A DNA stretch of 64,000 bases from JAHQVI01 sp963727575 (GCA_963727575.1 CAVSIA010000013.1:1-64000), one strand, 5' to 3'. Shown: positions 37,299 to 46,419, counted from the first letter of the stretch. Notes: generated from the letters alone by a model not told the origin. Program-made: numbers and translations.

Positions 37299-39003
37299 AT
37301 GAGCGAACAATCGCGAAGCCGCGTCAGCCTCTCCGTCAAACAGCGCATTGCCGTGATGGGCGTCGCCAGCCTAATCGGCATGGGCGTATTATTCTCACTG
37401 CAGGCCTGGGTCGGCTGGTCCATCAATCAGTCGATTAACGAAAGCGATCGCCTGCGTATCCAGCTCGCCGCGATCACCAACTCACGTCTTAAGAACAAGG
37501 AAGTACTCCTTGCCGCAATGGACTCCCTCATCGACAGAAGTGACGGAAAGATTTCGCCCGAACGGCAAAAGATCATTGCGGAACTCCGTGGATGGAATTC
37601 GCAAGAACTATGCAACGATAGCCAGCGCGGCAAACGAGCTTGGATTTGCCGAGGACGGAAAGCTTTTCGAAGGGCAATTCGAGGATGTGGCCAAAGCAAT
37701 CCAGCATGATCTGAAGCAGGCCATCGAAACCAATGCGCCACCAGAAGAATTTGCGCGGCTCGACGACGTCATCGACGCCAGCGGCGAAAAAGCGACCAAT
37801 CTCCTGGATAGGCTGGACGACGCCTCGGACAAAAAATTCGGTTTAATGCTGGCGCAGACCACCCAGACAGTTGACAGCTCGACATATTTTGCGGTCATTG
37901 CGTTTCTTGCCGCCATCGCGATCGTCGCGCCTCTGCTTTACATTTTCGGGCGCAGCATCACCTCCGCTCTGTCCGGACTCAGCTCAGCGATGAGACGCCT
38001 GGCCGATTACGATTTCAGCGCGCCGATCCCCAATGCAAACCGATCCGACGAGATCGGCGAGATGGCACGCGCGCTGTCGGTGTTCAAGGAAAACATGATC
38101 AAGGGTCAGCAGCTTGCCGACGAGCAGAAGGCCGACGCACAAGCAAGGATCGCGCGCGGCGAAAAGCTGGCGTCTTACGTCGCCACGTTCGACGGGGCGA
38201 TGACCAATACGATCGGCTCGCTCGGCTCGGCCATGAACGAGCTTGGCGGCAGCGCTCAGGCCATGGCGGCAGTCGCGGAGCAGACCACCGCTCAGGCGAG
38301 TGCGGTCTCGAACGCATCGACCGACGCGGCGCAGAATGTCCAGGCCGTCAGTGCGGCGACCGAGGAGCTTTCCGCCTCCGTCGTGTCGATCCTCGAGCAG
38401 GTCGGCAAATCCGCCGAGGTGGCTGAGAAGGCCGTTCAGCGTGCGGAGCTTACCGCCGGACAGGTGGAGAATCTGCGCGTCGCTGCTGAAGGCATCAGTC
38501 AGGTGATCTCGATCATCACGGGAATTGCCACGCAGACCAATCTTCTCGCTCTCAACGCAACGATCGAATCGGCAAGGGCGGGAGAAGCGGGCAAAGGCTT
38601 TGCCGTCGTCGCCTCGGAAGTCAAAGCCCTGGCGTCGGAGACCATGAAAGCCACGGAGCAGGTTTCGAGCCAGATCTCGCTGATCCAAAATGCCACGACG
38701 ACGTCCGTGGAATCGATCTCGGAGATCCGCACCGTGATCAACCTGCTGTCCGAAAATTTCCGCACCGTCGCCGATGCCGTGAAGGAACAGGGCTTCGCCA
38801 CGGCGGAGATCGCGGAACGCGCCGTCACCGCCTCGCAAGGGACCAACGCCGTCAACGAGAATGTTTCCGGCCTGCAAGGCGCGGCGCAGGAAGTCGGACA
38901 GGCCTCATTCCGGGTTCAAGCGGCAGCCGAAGACCTGTCGAACAAGTCCGATGAGATCCGGCGCCACGTGGATGACTTCCTCAAGAACGTGCAAGCTGCT
39001 TAG
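37299..39003 (+). CDS. Methyl-accepting chemotaxis protein, frameshifted
   Basis: It starts MSEQSRSRVSLSVKQRIAVM at 37299. Two helices (VMGVASLIGMGVLFSLQAWV and YFAVIAFLAAIAIVAPLLYI) bound a helical periplasmic sensor domain of about 150 residues. Near 37589-37591 one extra base breaks the frame; removing it joins IIAELRD to GIRKNYATIASAANELGF. A HAMP domain (LSSAMRRLADYDFSAPIPNA, DEIGEMARALSVFKENM) precedes the signalling domain with the conserved hairpin TNLLALNATIESARAGEAGK and GFAVVASEVKALASETMK. It senses an unknown ligand and signals to CheA. The total is about 568 residues; no other chemotaxis gene is adjacent. Confidence 0.87.
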
Positions 39004-39191
39004 CGCAGGATCATTTGTTAAGGGCACACTTCGGGTCCGAAGCTCGCGCTAAATTCCTTGCCGATCGCTCAAATCGGAACGCGCCGCCGGGCCGTGCGTA
39101 AACGGAGGCGCCCCGTCTCCACCGCCGGCCTGGCCGATCCCGCTTGTCCGGACCCCGTTCGCGCGCCTACCGCAGACCGTTTGGTCTCCGG

Positions 39192-39419
39192 TTACTGCTG
39201 CGGCGTGGTCGCCGGCGGACTTTCCGGCTGGGTCGCGGCCGGCGTCTGCGCCGTACCAGGGGCGATTTCCTTGGTATTGGACAGCAGCACGCCGCCGATG
39301 ATGATGGCAAGCAGGATCGAGAACAAAAGCACCCAGACCATGATCCGTGGGCCGGTTCCCTGTTTTGCCTGCGTTTCGGTGCGAACCGGGCCGGCCGTTC
39401 GGCGATTGGCGTCGATCAT
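39192..39419 (-). CDS. Small single-helix membrane protein (75 aa)
   Basis: It starts MIDANRRTAGPVRTETQAKQ at 39419, preceded by AAAGGAG at good spacing. A basic N-terminus leads to one helix (IMVWVLLFSILLAIIIGGVL) and a Pro/Thr/Gln-rich C-terminus ending PPATTPQQ. The longer open frame upstream is not used because the ribosome-binding site marks this ATG. The function is unknown. It belongs to a group of small proteins between 39.2 and 40.6 kb. Confidence 0.65.
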   Translation of the reverse strand: MIDANRRTAGPVRTETQAKQGTGPRIMVWVLLFSILLAIIIGGVLLSNTKEIAPGTAQTPAATQPESPPATTPQQ

Positions 39420-39541
39420 GAGTGTCTCCTTTCGCGACTGAGGCAGGCGGACGGCATACTCCGCGTCCCTGCCCCGGAACATTGCGGAACCCGCGCCGCA
39501 GCGGTCGGTTCCTCCGGAAGAGCCAAAAGCTGGAGAAACCC

Positions 39542-39730
39542 ATGCCCGCGAAATCTCAAGCACAACAAAAAGCCGCTGGTGCGGCGCTGGCCGCCAAGCG
39601 CGGCGAAATGCCGAAATCCAAATTGAAAGGCCCATCGAAGGAAATGGAAGAAGCGATGAGCGAGGCGCCGCTGGAAGAATTCGCCGAAACCAAGCGAACG
39701 ACCCTGCCGCCCAAGAAACGGAAGAGATGA
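39542..39730 (+). CDS. DUF3008 family protein (62 aa)
   Basis: It starts MPAKSQAQQKAAGAALAAKR at 39542 and contains KLKGPSKEMEEAMSEAPLEE then FAETKRTTLPPKK. This matches the small DUF3008 family throughout its length. These are highly charged proteins without known function, often listed among stress-induced small proteins in soil bacteria. A CTGGAG site precedes the start. It converges with the PRC-barrel gene, with a terminator hairpin between them. Confidence 0.85.
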   Translation: MPAKSQAQQKAAGAALAAKRGEMPKSKLKGPSKEMEEAMSEAPLEEFAETKRTTLPPKKRKR

Positions 39731-39766
39731 CAAAAAGCGGCCTGCCCTTTCTCCGGACAGGCCGCT
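39731..39766 (-). terminator. Terminator between DUF3008 and PRC-barrel genes
   Basis: AGCGGCCTG (39736-39744) pairs with CAGGCCGCT (39758-39766). Read on the minus strand the hairpin is followed by TTTTT, so it ends transcription of the PRC-barrel gene 22 bp after its stop. On the plus strand the same hairpin follows the DUF3008 stop but has no T-run. Confidence 0.8.
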
Positions 39767-39788
39767 CAACATACCGGACAAGACCGGA

Positions 39789-40337
39789 TTAGTTGGTCTT
39801 GACGGGCGTCGCCGCGGCGTCGCCGTCCTTGTAGACGAAGTTCGGAGCGGACTCCAAAGCTTCCTTGGATGCGTCGAGGCGCGCAACGCGCTCGTTGCTC
39901 TCGTTCAGGGCGAAGGTCAGATTGTCGAACGGAACGCCGACATCCTTCTCGCCGATGCCCAGGAAACCGCCCACGCCGACGATGAACACGGAAGGCTTGC
40001 CGGTGTTATCGACGACGATGTCGTTGATGTCGCCCAGCTCTTCGCCGGCGGAATTATAGACGGTCATGCCGGTCACCTTGCTGGCGAGCATCTCGTCCGC
40101 GCTCATGCTGGACGAGAATTCAACTGCCCCCGCCGGCTTGTTGGCATTGATTTTGGTCGAAGCCGTCGTATCCGTCTCCGTGCTCTTCATCGTCGCAGAA
40201 GGCGGCGTGGCCGTCTCGGCGGCCGGCGGGGTCGACGGCTTGTTCATCGTGTCGGTATTGGTGCTGTTCTGCGCGGCTGCGCCCGTTGCGATCAATGCTG
40301 CAGTCGCAACGCCAAGGCCGAATGTCTTGAGTTTCAT
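39789..40337 (-). CDS. Exported PRC-barrel domain protein
   Basis: A 182-residue protein starting MKLKTFGLGVATAALIATGA at 40337 with a GGAGATCG site. A signal peptide ends at AAAQN. A Thr/Pro/Ser-rich linker of about 60 residues follows, then a PRC-barrel: ADEMLASKVTGMTVYNSAGE, LGDINDIVVDNTGKPSVFIV and GVGGFLGIGEKDVGVPFDNL. Similar exported PRC-barrel proteins are common in Hyphomicrobiales; the function is unclear, perhaps envelope stress. Confidence 0.85.
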   Translation of the reverse strand: MKLKTFGLGVATAALIATGAAAQNSTNTDTMNKPSTPPAAETATPPSATMKSTETDTTASTKINANKPAGAVEFSSSMSADEMLASKVTGMTVYNSAGEELGDINDIVVDNTGKPSVFIVGVGGFLGIGEKDVGVPFDNLTFALNESNERVARLDASKEALESAPNFVYKDGDAAATPVKTN

Positions 40338-40536
40338 TTGAACGATCTCCTCTTTATCAGGTCGCTTTTTGAACCAAGCGCTGCGGTGAGCAGTAAATGA
40401 CCTGGCTCCCAACGCTTGCGAAAGAAACGCTGCCGGAGAAAGTGGGTTCCGAATTTTCTGGGCGGGCCGCCCGCGGAACTTTTGCGCCGCAGAGGAGTTT
40501 TCGAGCTGATCGCACCAACAAAAGCCGGAGGTTAAA

Positions 40537-40614
40537 ATGCGAGGTCTCATCCTGTGGATGGTCGGGTTACCGATCCCGATTATTATTCTGCTTTATCTAT
40601 TCAACGTGCTCTAA
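40537..40614 (+). CDS. 25-residue membrane peptide
   Basis: A tiny gene: MRGLILWMVGLPIPIIILLY followed by LFNVL and a TAA at 40612. It is preceded by GGAGG seven bases before the ATG and followed, six bases after the stop, by a strong intrinsic terminator. The product is almost entirely one hydrophobic helix with a PIP kink and an Arg at position 2. I recall similar 'MRG-LLW-IGIPIPIIIL' peptides in other alphaproteobacteria, with no known function. It is too short for normal gene calling. Confidence 0.7.
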   Translation: MRGLILWMVGLPIPIIILLYLFNVL

Positions 40615-40619
40615 GATTG

Positions 40620-40652
40620 ATCCGCCGATCGTTGAGATCCGGCGGATTTTTT
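40620..40652 (+). terminator. Intrinsic terminator after the 25-residue gene
   Basis: ATCCGCCG (40620-40627) pairs with CGGCGGAT (40640-40647), followed by TTTTTT at 40647-40652. It is in the correct orientation and distance for the small upstream gene and lies at the 3' end of the convergent methyltransferase gene. Confidence 0.85.
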
Positions 40653-40655
40653 CTC

Positions 40656-41408
40656 TTAGCCGTCGAACGAAAGACTGTCGCCACAACACGCTGAAACCCC
40701 GCTCGGCGCCGCCTGCAGCTTGACGCGGACACCGACGCGGCTGCCCTTGATGGGCGCGTAGACCTGTTTCTGCGCCTCGACGATCAGGACACCCGAGAAG
40801 GCCGGCCAGCCGTAAAGACCGATCCGCTCCCATGCGAAAGCGGTATTGAGGATGATCGGCCGGCTGAGCGGAGGCACGAACAGCGTCGGCCACCAGCCGG
40901 TGGCGGCGTAAAGGCACTCCGCCAGCAGCCGCTCGAGCTGGCCCCGGCTGTAAGGATGGCCATGGCCGAAAGGCGTCGTGTCCATCCGCGCCCACATCCC
41001 CCGCCGATTGGGCACGACCAGCATCAGCCGGCCTTCGGGCTTCAAAACCCGCCAGATCTCGCGCAGCACCGGCCCCGACGCCCCGCAATGTTCCAGACAG
41101 TGCACGATGAGCACGCGGTCGATCGAAGATGCCGCGATCGGCAGCTCGGTCTCGCTGGCAAGGAAGCTGCACACCGGTTCGTCCGCCGGCCAGCGAATGG
41201 CGCCCTGTTCTTCGGGCATGCACAAAAGCTGGCGCGAGGCCTCGCTGCGGAACTGGCGCATGAACGGCGCCGCGTAACCAAGCCCCAGCATCGCCTGGCG
41301 GGAAACGTTGGGCCAGACCGAGCGGATCCGGTGCATGAGCAGCCGCCGGGCGACCGCGCCGAGCTGGCCGGCATAAAACCCGCTGAGATCGCTTACATCG
41401 GGACGCAT
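40656..41408 (-). CDS. Class I SAM-dependent methyltransferase (Methyltransf_11-like)
   Basis: A 250-residue protein. The motif I region is divergent (MLGLGYAAPFMRQFRSEA); later elements are clearer: PIAASSIDRVLIVHCLEHCG, REIWRVLKPEGRLMLVVPNR and GMWARMDTTPFGHGHPYSRG. This subgroup sits divergently next to the glyoxalase II gene in many Hyphomicrobiales, an arrangement kept here (118 bp between starts). The substrate is unknown. The C-terminus includes a Cys-Cys pair. Confidence 0.8.
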   Translation of the reverse strand: MRPDVSDLSGFYAGQLGAVARRLLMHRIRSVWPNVSRQAMLGLGYAAPFMRQFRSEASRQLLCMPEEQGAIRWPADEPVCSFLASETELPIAASSIDRVLIVHCLEHCGASGPVLREIWRVLKPEGRLMLVVPNRRGMWARMDTTPFGHGHPYSRGQLERLLAECLYAATGWWPTLFVPPLSRPIILNTAFAWERIGLYGWPAFSGVLIVEAQKQVYAPIKGSRVGVRVKLQAAPSGVSACCGDSLSFDG

Positions 41409-41526
41409 CCAGTCACCGCTTTCCTTAAGGCACAGGACCTCCGGGTGGCACCGTTTTGCCGTTTTATGCTAGCACAAGGGGTCATACGGCAAACAGGAGG
41501 CCGGCTCGGACACCGGAGGGCTTGGA

Positions 41527-42297
41527 ATGGCTGAGTTGAAAATTCACCAATTTATATGCCGCACGGATAATTTCTGCGTCCTTATACACGACCCGCAGTT
41601 CAATGTGACAGCATCGATCGACAGCCCGGACGCCGGCGCAATCCGGCGCGAGCTGAACGCACGAGGCTGGTCCCTCACTCATATATTCACCACCCATCAC
41701 CATCACGACCATACAGAGGGCCATGCAGAGCTGAAGCGGGAAACCGGATGCATCATCATCGGCCCGGAACGCGAGGCGGCCAACATCCCCGGCATCGACG
41801 AACGCGTCGCGGACGGGTCAGAATTCGGCTTCGGCGGTCATTCCGTCAAGGTCCTGGAAACGCCGGGCCACACCGCCGGTCACGTAACCTATTGGATACC
41901 CGACAACAATCTGGCTTTCGTCGGAGATACGTTATTCTCCTTAGGCTGCGGGCGCCTTTTTGAAGGCGATGGCGAGATGATGTGGAAATCTATGCAGAAG
42001 CTTATGGCGCTGCCGCCGGAAACTTTGGTTTATTGCGGCCATGAATACAGCCAGTCAAACGCGGCTTTCGCGCTTAGCGTCGAACCAGGCAATCCAGCGC
42101 TTCAGCGCCGGGCGGAGGAAATCCGCAAGCTGCGCGCCGACGGGCGGCCCACCCTGCCGGTCACAATTGCGGCAGAGTTGCAACAGAACCCGTTTCTTCG
42201 TCCGGACAGTCCGGAAATCCAGCGGAAACTGGGCATGGTCGGCCACCCGCTCGCCACAATTTTTACAGAGCTTAGAGGACTCAAAGATCGCTTCTAG
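41527..42297 (+). CDS. gloB: Hydroxyacylglutathione hydrolase (glyoxalase II)
   Basis: A 256-residue metallo-beta-lactamase-fold enzyme. The metal site is IFTTHHHHDHTEGHAELKRE (HxHxDH), followed by VLETPGHTAGHVTYWIPDN, FVGDTLFSLGCGRLFEGDGE and VYCGHEYSQSNAAFALSVEP. The C-terminal HAGH domain has QQNPFLRPDSPEIQRKLGM. It hydrolyses S-lactoylglutathione in methylglyoxal detoxification, fitting with the glutathione reductase gene elsewhere in the window. Confidence 0.94.
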   Translation: MAELKIHQFICRTDNFCVLIHDPQFNVTASIDSPDAGAIRRELNARGWSLTHIFTTHHHHDHTEGHAELKRETGCIIIGPEREAANIPGIDERVADGSEFGFGGHSVKVLETPGHTAGHVTYWIPDNNLAFVGDTLFSLGCGRLFEGDGEMMWKSMQKLMALPPETLVYCGHEYSQSNAAFALSVEPGNPALQRRAEEIRKLRADGRPTLPVTIAAELQQNPFLRPDSPEIQRKLGMVGHPLATIFTELRGLKDRF

Positions 42298-42615
42298 CGG
42301 TCGGCCTATGCGGAGGCCGGCACTAGATGTTGGGTCGGTGAGATGACTGGGGGCAGTCTGTGGATAAACGGGCCGGGTCGGTTCGGCGCTTGCGGCGCAT
42401 AATCGATTGTCTTTTAATCAGGAGAACATGGGGAACCGATTCGGCTGGTCACAGTTATAGCCGAACAACGACAAGAACAACGGATCGAAGGTGCGATGGA
42501 GGTCAGATGACGGCGGAAAGCTGCATCTGACTGGTGAGGGCCAACCAGCGTTTCCTTCTTGTAGAATAAAAAGATCGGCTGCTTTGCAGGCTCGATCATA
42601 GCGGGGTGTACTGCA
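42298..42615. other. Spacer with small hairpins and a tiny possible ORF
   Basis: About 318 bp. CGGCCT/AGGCCG (42302-42319) is a weak hairpin just after gloB without a T-run. At 42428-42460 an ATG preceded by AGGAG encodes only ten residues, MGNRFGWSQL, ending in TAG; the next 46 codons in the same frame are open. TTCGGCT/AGCCGAA (42440-42465) is a 7-bp inverted repeat overlapping it. No convincing longer gene is seen. The promoter for the NYN gene should lie here. Confidence 0.4.
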
Positions 42616-44424
42616 ATGGTTGCGGGGAACGCGGGCGTTTGTCTATCCGCGCTTTTTATCGACTTCGACAATATTTACCTTTCGCTCAAACATCGCGATG
42701 AAGAAGCGGCATCGCGTTTTGCACGAAATCCATCCTTCTGGCTGACACAGGTGATCTCCGGCGCCCTGGTGCGCACGGACGTGCCGGCTCAGCCCATGCG
42801 CCGGCGCATCGCCGTCGGGCGCTGCTACGGCAACCCGATCCCGCGGCGAAGCGGGCGGGAAGGTGTCGGCGATCCCACCTCATTCGCCTTCGTGCGCCAT
42901 AGTTTCATGCGCGCAGGTCTGGAGGTCGTGGACTGCCCCCATCTCACCTCTCAGTTCAAGAACAGCTCGGACATCCGCATTGCATGCGATGTTCGTGATT
43001 ATATCGACCACCCGACCCGGTTCGACGAGTTCATCATCCTGTCGGGCGACGCCGACTTCACCCCGGTGCTGCTGAGCCTGCGCTCGCATAACCGGCAGAC
43101 GATCATCTACACCAACGAGTACACCTCGCCTTATTACAAGGCGTTCTCGGACGGGCGCATCCGCGAGGAAGACCTGATCCGCTGCCTGATGGAGCCGGAC
43201 GCCTTGCTGACCGACGACGGACCGACGCCCGTCGCGCTTGAACAGGTTCCGCAGCCAAAACCGGCGCAGCGCGCGGCCCCGGTCGCGCCGAGCCTGCCGC
43301 CCCGCCAGAGCGCACCGGCGGTCACCGACGGAACCGCGAAACGCAAGCCGGCCGGCGGCCCTTCGGAAGCGGCGATCCAATCGCTGATCGACGACTTCAA
43401 GGTCATCGGCCAGGAGATTCTCGACCTCGTCCGCGATGTGGTCGACAACTCCGAGAAGCCGGTTCCTCTGGCCTATCTCGCGGATCGTGCGCAGAAGACG
43501 CTGGGACATCCGAAGACCATCGGCACCAATTGGGCCGGCTCCGGCGGCTTCCTGAACTTTCTGACCCAGAATCTGCCGGCTCATCTGCGTCTGACGGAAA
43601 AGCCGCCGCATTTCGTCTATGACCCGCAGCGTCACCGGCTTCGCGAAGACCTGCGCTCGCCCGAAGCGGCGCCGCCTCCGCCACCGCCGGCTCCACCGGT
43701 TGCGGTCCATGCGCCGGTCATGCAGACGCCGATCGCGCCCGCGCAGCCGGCGCCCGCAGCTCCGGCACGTTCCGCCGTCCGCGAGCCGTCGATGAGCGGC
43801 GGCAATAATGGCCGTCTGGCCGAGCTGCAACGCTCGATCACCCGGATTTACGAGGCGTGTCAGGCTCCGCCGCTCCCGCCGAGCGAATACCAGCTCCTGT
43901 TCACTTTGATTGCCGCGGAAGTCCGCGAGAACGGCTTTTCGCCCGACCGATCCGCAGAGGCCGTGATCACGCGCGCCGCGGCCGCAGGGCTGAAACTGTC
44001 GCCACAGGACGTCGCCTTCGTTATCGAGGCGGTCGACGAGATCGACCCCTGGCTGGAGCATACACGCTCTCCCGCCGCGGTCGCCCGAGCCTATCGCGAT
44101 TACGTGCTGACGCGCTGTGCCCAGGTCGGCCTCGACCTGACGGACGACGAATACCAGCTCATCCAGGTTTGGTTCGGTGCGAGCCAGTGGACGAGCACCG
44201 CAGCAGGCGCTCCGGCCGCCGGCAACGACGCGAACCGGTTCGGCGCGCCGCAGGAAATGGCGCGCCGCTACGGACCTTCGCCGGAGCTTGGCCTGCCGTC
44301 GCCGAGTTCGCCGGGCGACATCCCGCTGCCCAGCGATTTTGCCAAGCCGCAGACCGAGCGCGAGAAGGAATCGTCGGTCCAGCAGGCCGGCAATCTGCGC
44401 TACTCGTTCCTGAAGCACGGCTAG
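42616..44424 (+). CDS. NYN-domain (PIN-like) protein with winged-helix/LOTUS-like segment
   Basis: A 602-residue protein. Residues 10-200 are an NYN ribonuclease-like domain: CLSALFIDFDNIYLSLKHRD with the first acidic pair, NSSDIRIACDVRDYIDHPTR and FIILSGDADFTPVLLSLRSH with the conserved Asp residues. A Pro/Ala linker leads to a segment at about 255-345 (DFKVIGQEILDLVRDVVDNS, LAYLADRAQKTLGHPKTIGT, SGGFLNFLTQNLPAHLRLTE) resembling an OST-HTH/LOTUS domain. Another Pro-rich linker and a helical C-terminal region follow. Such proteins are thought to act on RNA; no substrate can be named. It stands alone. Confidence 0.75.
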   Translation: MVAGNAGVCLSALFIDFDNIYLSLKHRDEEAASRFARNPSFWLTQVISGALVRTDVPAQPMRRRIAVGRCYGNPIPRRSGREGVGDPTSFAFVRHSFMRAGLEVVDCPHLTSQFKNSSDIRIACDVRDYIDHPTRFDEFIILSGDADFTPVLLSLRSHNRQTIIYTNEYTSPYYKAFSDGRIREEDLIRCLMEPDALLTDDGPTPVALEQVPQPKPAQRAAPVAPSLPPRQSAPAVTDGTAKRKPAGGPSEAAIQSLIDDFKVIGQEILDLVRDVVDNSEKPVPLAYLADRAQKTLGHPKTIGTNWAGSGGFLNFLTQNLPAHLRLTEKPPHFVYDPQRHRLREDLRSPEAAPPPPPPAPPVAVHAPVMQTPIAPAQPAPAAPARSAVREPSMSGGNNGRLAELQRSITRIYEACQAPPLPPSEYQLLFTLIAAEVRENGFSPDRSAEAVITRAAAAGLKLSPQDVAFVIEAVDEIDPWLEHTRSPAAVARAYRDYVLTRCAQVGLDLTDDEYQLIQVWFGASQWTSTAAGAPAAGNDANRFGAPQEMARRYGPSPELGLPSPSSPGDIPLPSDFAKPQTEREKESSVQQAGNLRYSFLKHG

Positions 44425-44432
44425 GGTTTTCT

Positions 44433-44449
44433 GGGGAACGTCGTTCCCC
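44433..44449. terminator. Hairpin between convergent genes
   Basis: GGGGAA (44433-44438) pairs with TTCCCC (44444-44449), extendable to GGGGAACG/CGTTCCCC. It lies nine bases after the NYN gene stop, ahead of the convergent exporter gene. There is no T-run on either side, so termination is only suggested. Confidence 0.4.
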
Positions 44450-44484
44450 GCGACCAAATAAACACAGCCGGGGCAGGTGCCGGA

Positions 44485-45405
44485 CTATGCACCAGCCTCG
44501 GCTGCCGTGTTTTGTGGACCGGCTTTGCGCGCGAACAGCATATCCTTGGACGCCAGCAAAGCGCCGCCCGTAATCGCAAGCGCTGCGAGCCAAAGCACCG
44601 GGCTGCCGGCGGCAAGGCCGAAGACGATCAGCAGCACCGTCGACAGCAGCGGGGCGAAATAGGCGGACACGCCCAGCACGCGAATGTCGCCATGCTTGCA
44701 GCCGTGATCCCATACATAAAACGCAAGCCCGACCGGGCCAAGCCCGAGCCCGAACGCCGCCAGCCATTGCATCGGGGAGAGCGGCCAGACGGTCGGCTCG
44801 AGCGCGAAATGCGCGGCGGCCCCGGCCAGCGCGGTCGCAGCGCAATAAAGGGTGACGGCGCTGCTCGGCACCGAGGCGAACAGCCGCGACACCACCGAAT
44901 AGCTCGACCATGTCAGTGCCGACAGCAACGCGACGCCATAGCCCGCCAACGCGTCCGAGCTGAGCGCGGGCAGCCGCTCGCCTTTGGTGATGGCAAGCGT
45001 CGCGCCGGCGAATGCGATCAGCGCTCCGATGAGATGATGGGCCTTGAGCCGTCCGCTCGCCCCAGGCAGCAGCGCGGAGAACAGCACGATCAGCAGCGGC
45101 CAGAGATAGTTCACCAGATTGGCTTCCAGGGGCGGGGCGAGGCTGAGGCTGAGGAAGTAGAAGAAATGAAAGCCGAGCAGGCCCGCCATGCCCACCAGCG
45201 CGGCCAGCAGCGTAACGCGCCGCAACTCGGCGCGCGCCTGGCTCCGCGTGAGCAGATAGCCGACGCCGATCATCGCGCCGACGGTGAAGCTCATCGCCAC
45301 GAGCTGGAAAGGTGGGATGCCGGAGGCCAGAACGGTGAGCGGCGCAAGCGTCGCCCAGAGCAGGACGGCGATCAGGCCGGCAATGGTGGCTGAGCGAGTG
45401 GTCAT
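44485..45405 (-). CDS. EamA/DMT-family permease (YddG-like)
   Basis: A 306-residue protein with about ten hydrophobic helices in two EamA halves. The first helix is IAGLIAVLLWATLAPLTVLA and later parts include LLGFHFFYFLSLSLAPPLEA, ANLVNYLWPLLIVLFSALLP and ALLSALTWSSYSVVSRLFAS; the second half has FGLGLGPVGLAFYVWDHGCK. The NYLWPLLIVL and WDHGCK segments fit the YddG aromatic amino-acid exporter group. The direction and substrate are inferred from family only. Confidence 0.8.
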   Translation of the reverse strand: MTTRSATIAGLIAVLLWATLAPLTVLASGIPPFQLVAMSFTVGAMIGVGYLLTRSQARAELRRVTLLAALVGMAGLLGFHFFYFLSLSLAPPLEANLVNYLWPLLIVLFSALLPGASGRLKAHHLIGALIAFAGATLAITKGERLPALSSDALAGYGVALLSALTWSSYSVVSRLFASVPSSAVTLYCAATALAGAAAHFALEPTVWPLSPMQWLAAFGLGLGPVGLAFYVWDHGCKHGDIRVLGVSAYFAPLLSTVLLIVFGLAAGSPVLWLAALAITGGALLASKDMLFARKAGPQNTAAEAGA

Positions 45406-45577
45406 GGCGGGCCCTCCGTCCGTCCTTCACAAGTGCGCATTGTCCGGTCGATCCGGCCGGCGCGGACATTCGGAGGGTTGTTGTTCAATATCGGAGGCGG
45501 CGCAACCCGCTTGTTGCCGGCCTACCCCCGGTTCCGGCATGTAGGGCGCGCCAAAAGCCGGATCGCTTCAGCCCCGC

Positions 45578-46304
45578 CTAGCCGGCGATATACTGGCCGC
45601 CATTCGCCGTCAGCGTCGCGCCGGTAATGAAGGCGGCATCGTCGCCCGCAAGGAAGGTGACGCAGCGCGCGATCTCCAGCGACTTGCCCAGCCGGCCGAC
45701 CGGGATCTGCGCGATGATGCTTTCCAGCACCTTCTCGGGAACGGCCGCAACCATATCGGTGTCGATATAGCCCGGCGCGATGCAGTTCACGGTGATGCCC
45801 TTGCGCGCGGTCTCCTGCGCGAGCGCCTTGGTGAAGCCGATCACGCCAGCCTTGGCGGCGGAGTAATTCGATCTGGCCCATCTGGCCCTTCTGGCCGTTG
45901 ATCGACGAGATGTTGATGATGCGGCCCCAATTGCGATTGCGCATGCCTTCGATGATCGGGTGGGTCATGTTGTACATCGAACTCAGATCGACGCGGATGA
46001 CCTCGTTCCACATCTCCGGCGTCATCCGGTGCAGCATGGCGTCGCGGGTGATGCCGGCATTGTTGACGACGACATCGACCGGCCCGATATCGGCCTCGAC
46101 CCGCTTCAGGCCGGAGGCGCAGGCCTCGTAGTCTCCGACGTCCCATTTATAGACCGGAATGCCCGTCTCGGTTTGGAACAGCTGAGCGGCCTGATCGTTG
46201 CCGGCGTAATTTGCAGCAACCCGGAAGCCTTTATCTTTCAGAGCGATCGAGATCGCATGTCCGATGCCCCTCGTTCCTCCTGTGACCACCGCAACCTTAG
46301 CCAT
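45578..46304 (-). CDS. phaB: Acetoacetyl-CoA reductase, frameshifted
   Basis: It starts MAKVAVVTGGTRGIGHAISI at 46304 with the short-chain dehydrogenase nucleotide loop TGGTRGIG. PVDVVVNNAGITRDAMLHRM and IINISSINGQKGQMGQI lead to a break near 45869. Removing one base continues NYSAAKAGVIGFTKALAQET, restoring the catalytic Tyr-x-x-x-Lys. The C-terminus has ITVNCIAPGYIDTDMV and FITGATLTANGGQYIAG. The enzyme reduces acetoacetyl-CoA to (R)-3-hydroxybutyryl-CoA with NADPH for polyhydroxybutyrate. It follows phaA; the break is probably a sequence error since the rest is perfectly conserved. Confidence 0.9.
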
Positions 46305-46419
46305 GTGCGTCTTCCTCCCATTTCCCCTGACGGCCGGCTTACGCCTTTTTTAAACTATGAAGCACTCTGGCAATGATGACCAGAGCTGCATTGACCTTGC
46401 GCAACACCTCTCAATCGAC

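Noticed and set aside
45578..46304. phaB as a pseudogene
   Set aside because: One extra base is the only defect, all catalytic residues are kept on both sides, and similar one-base breaks occur in essential genes of this window, so a sequence error is more likely.
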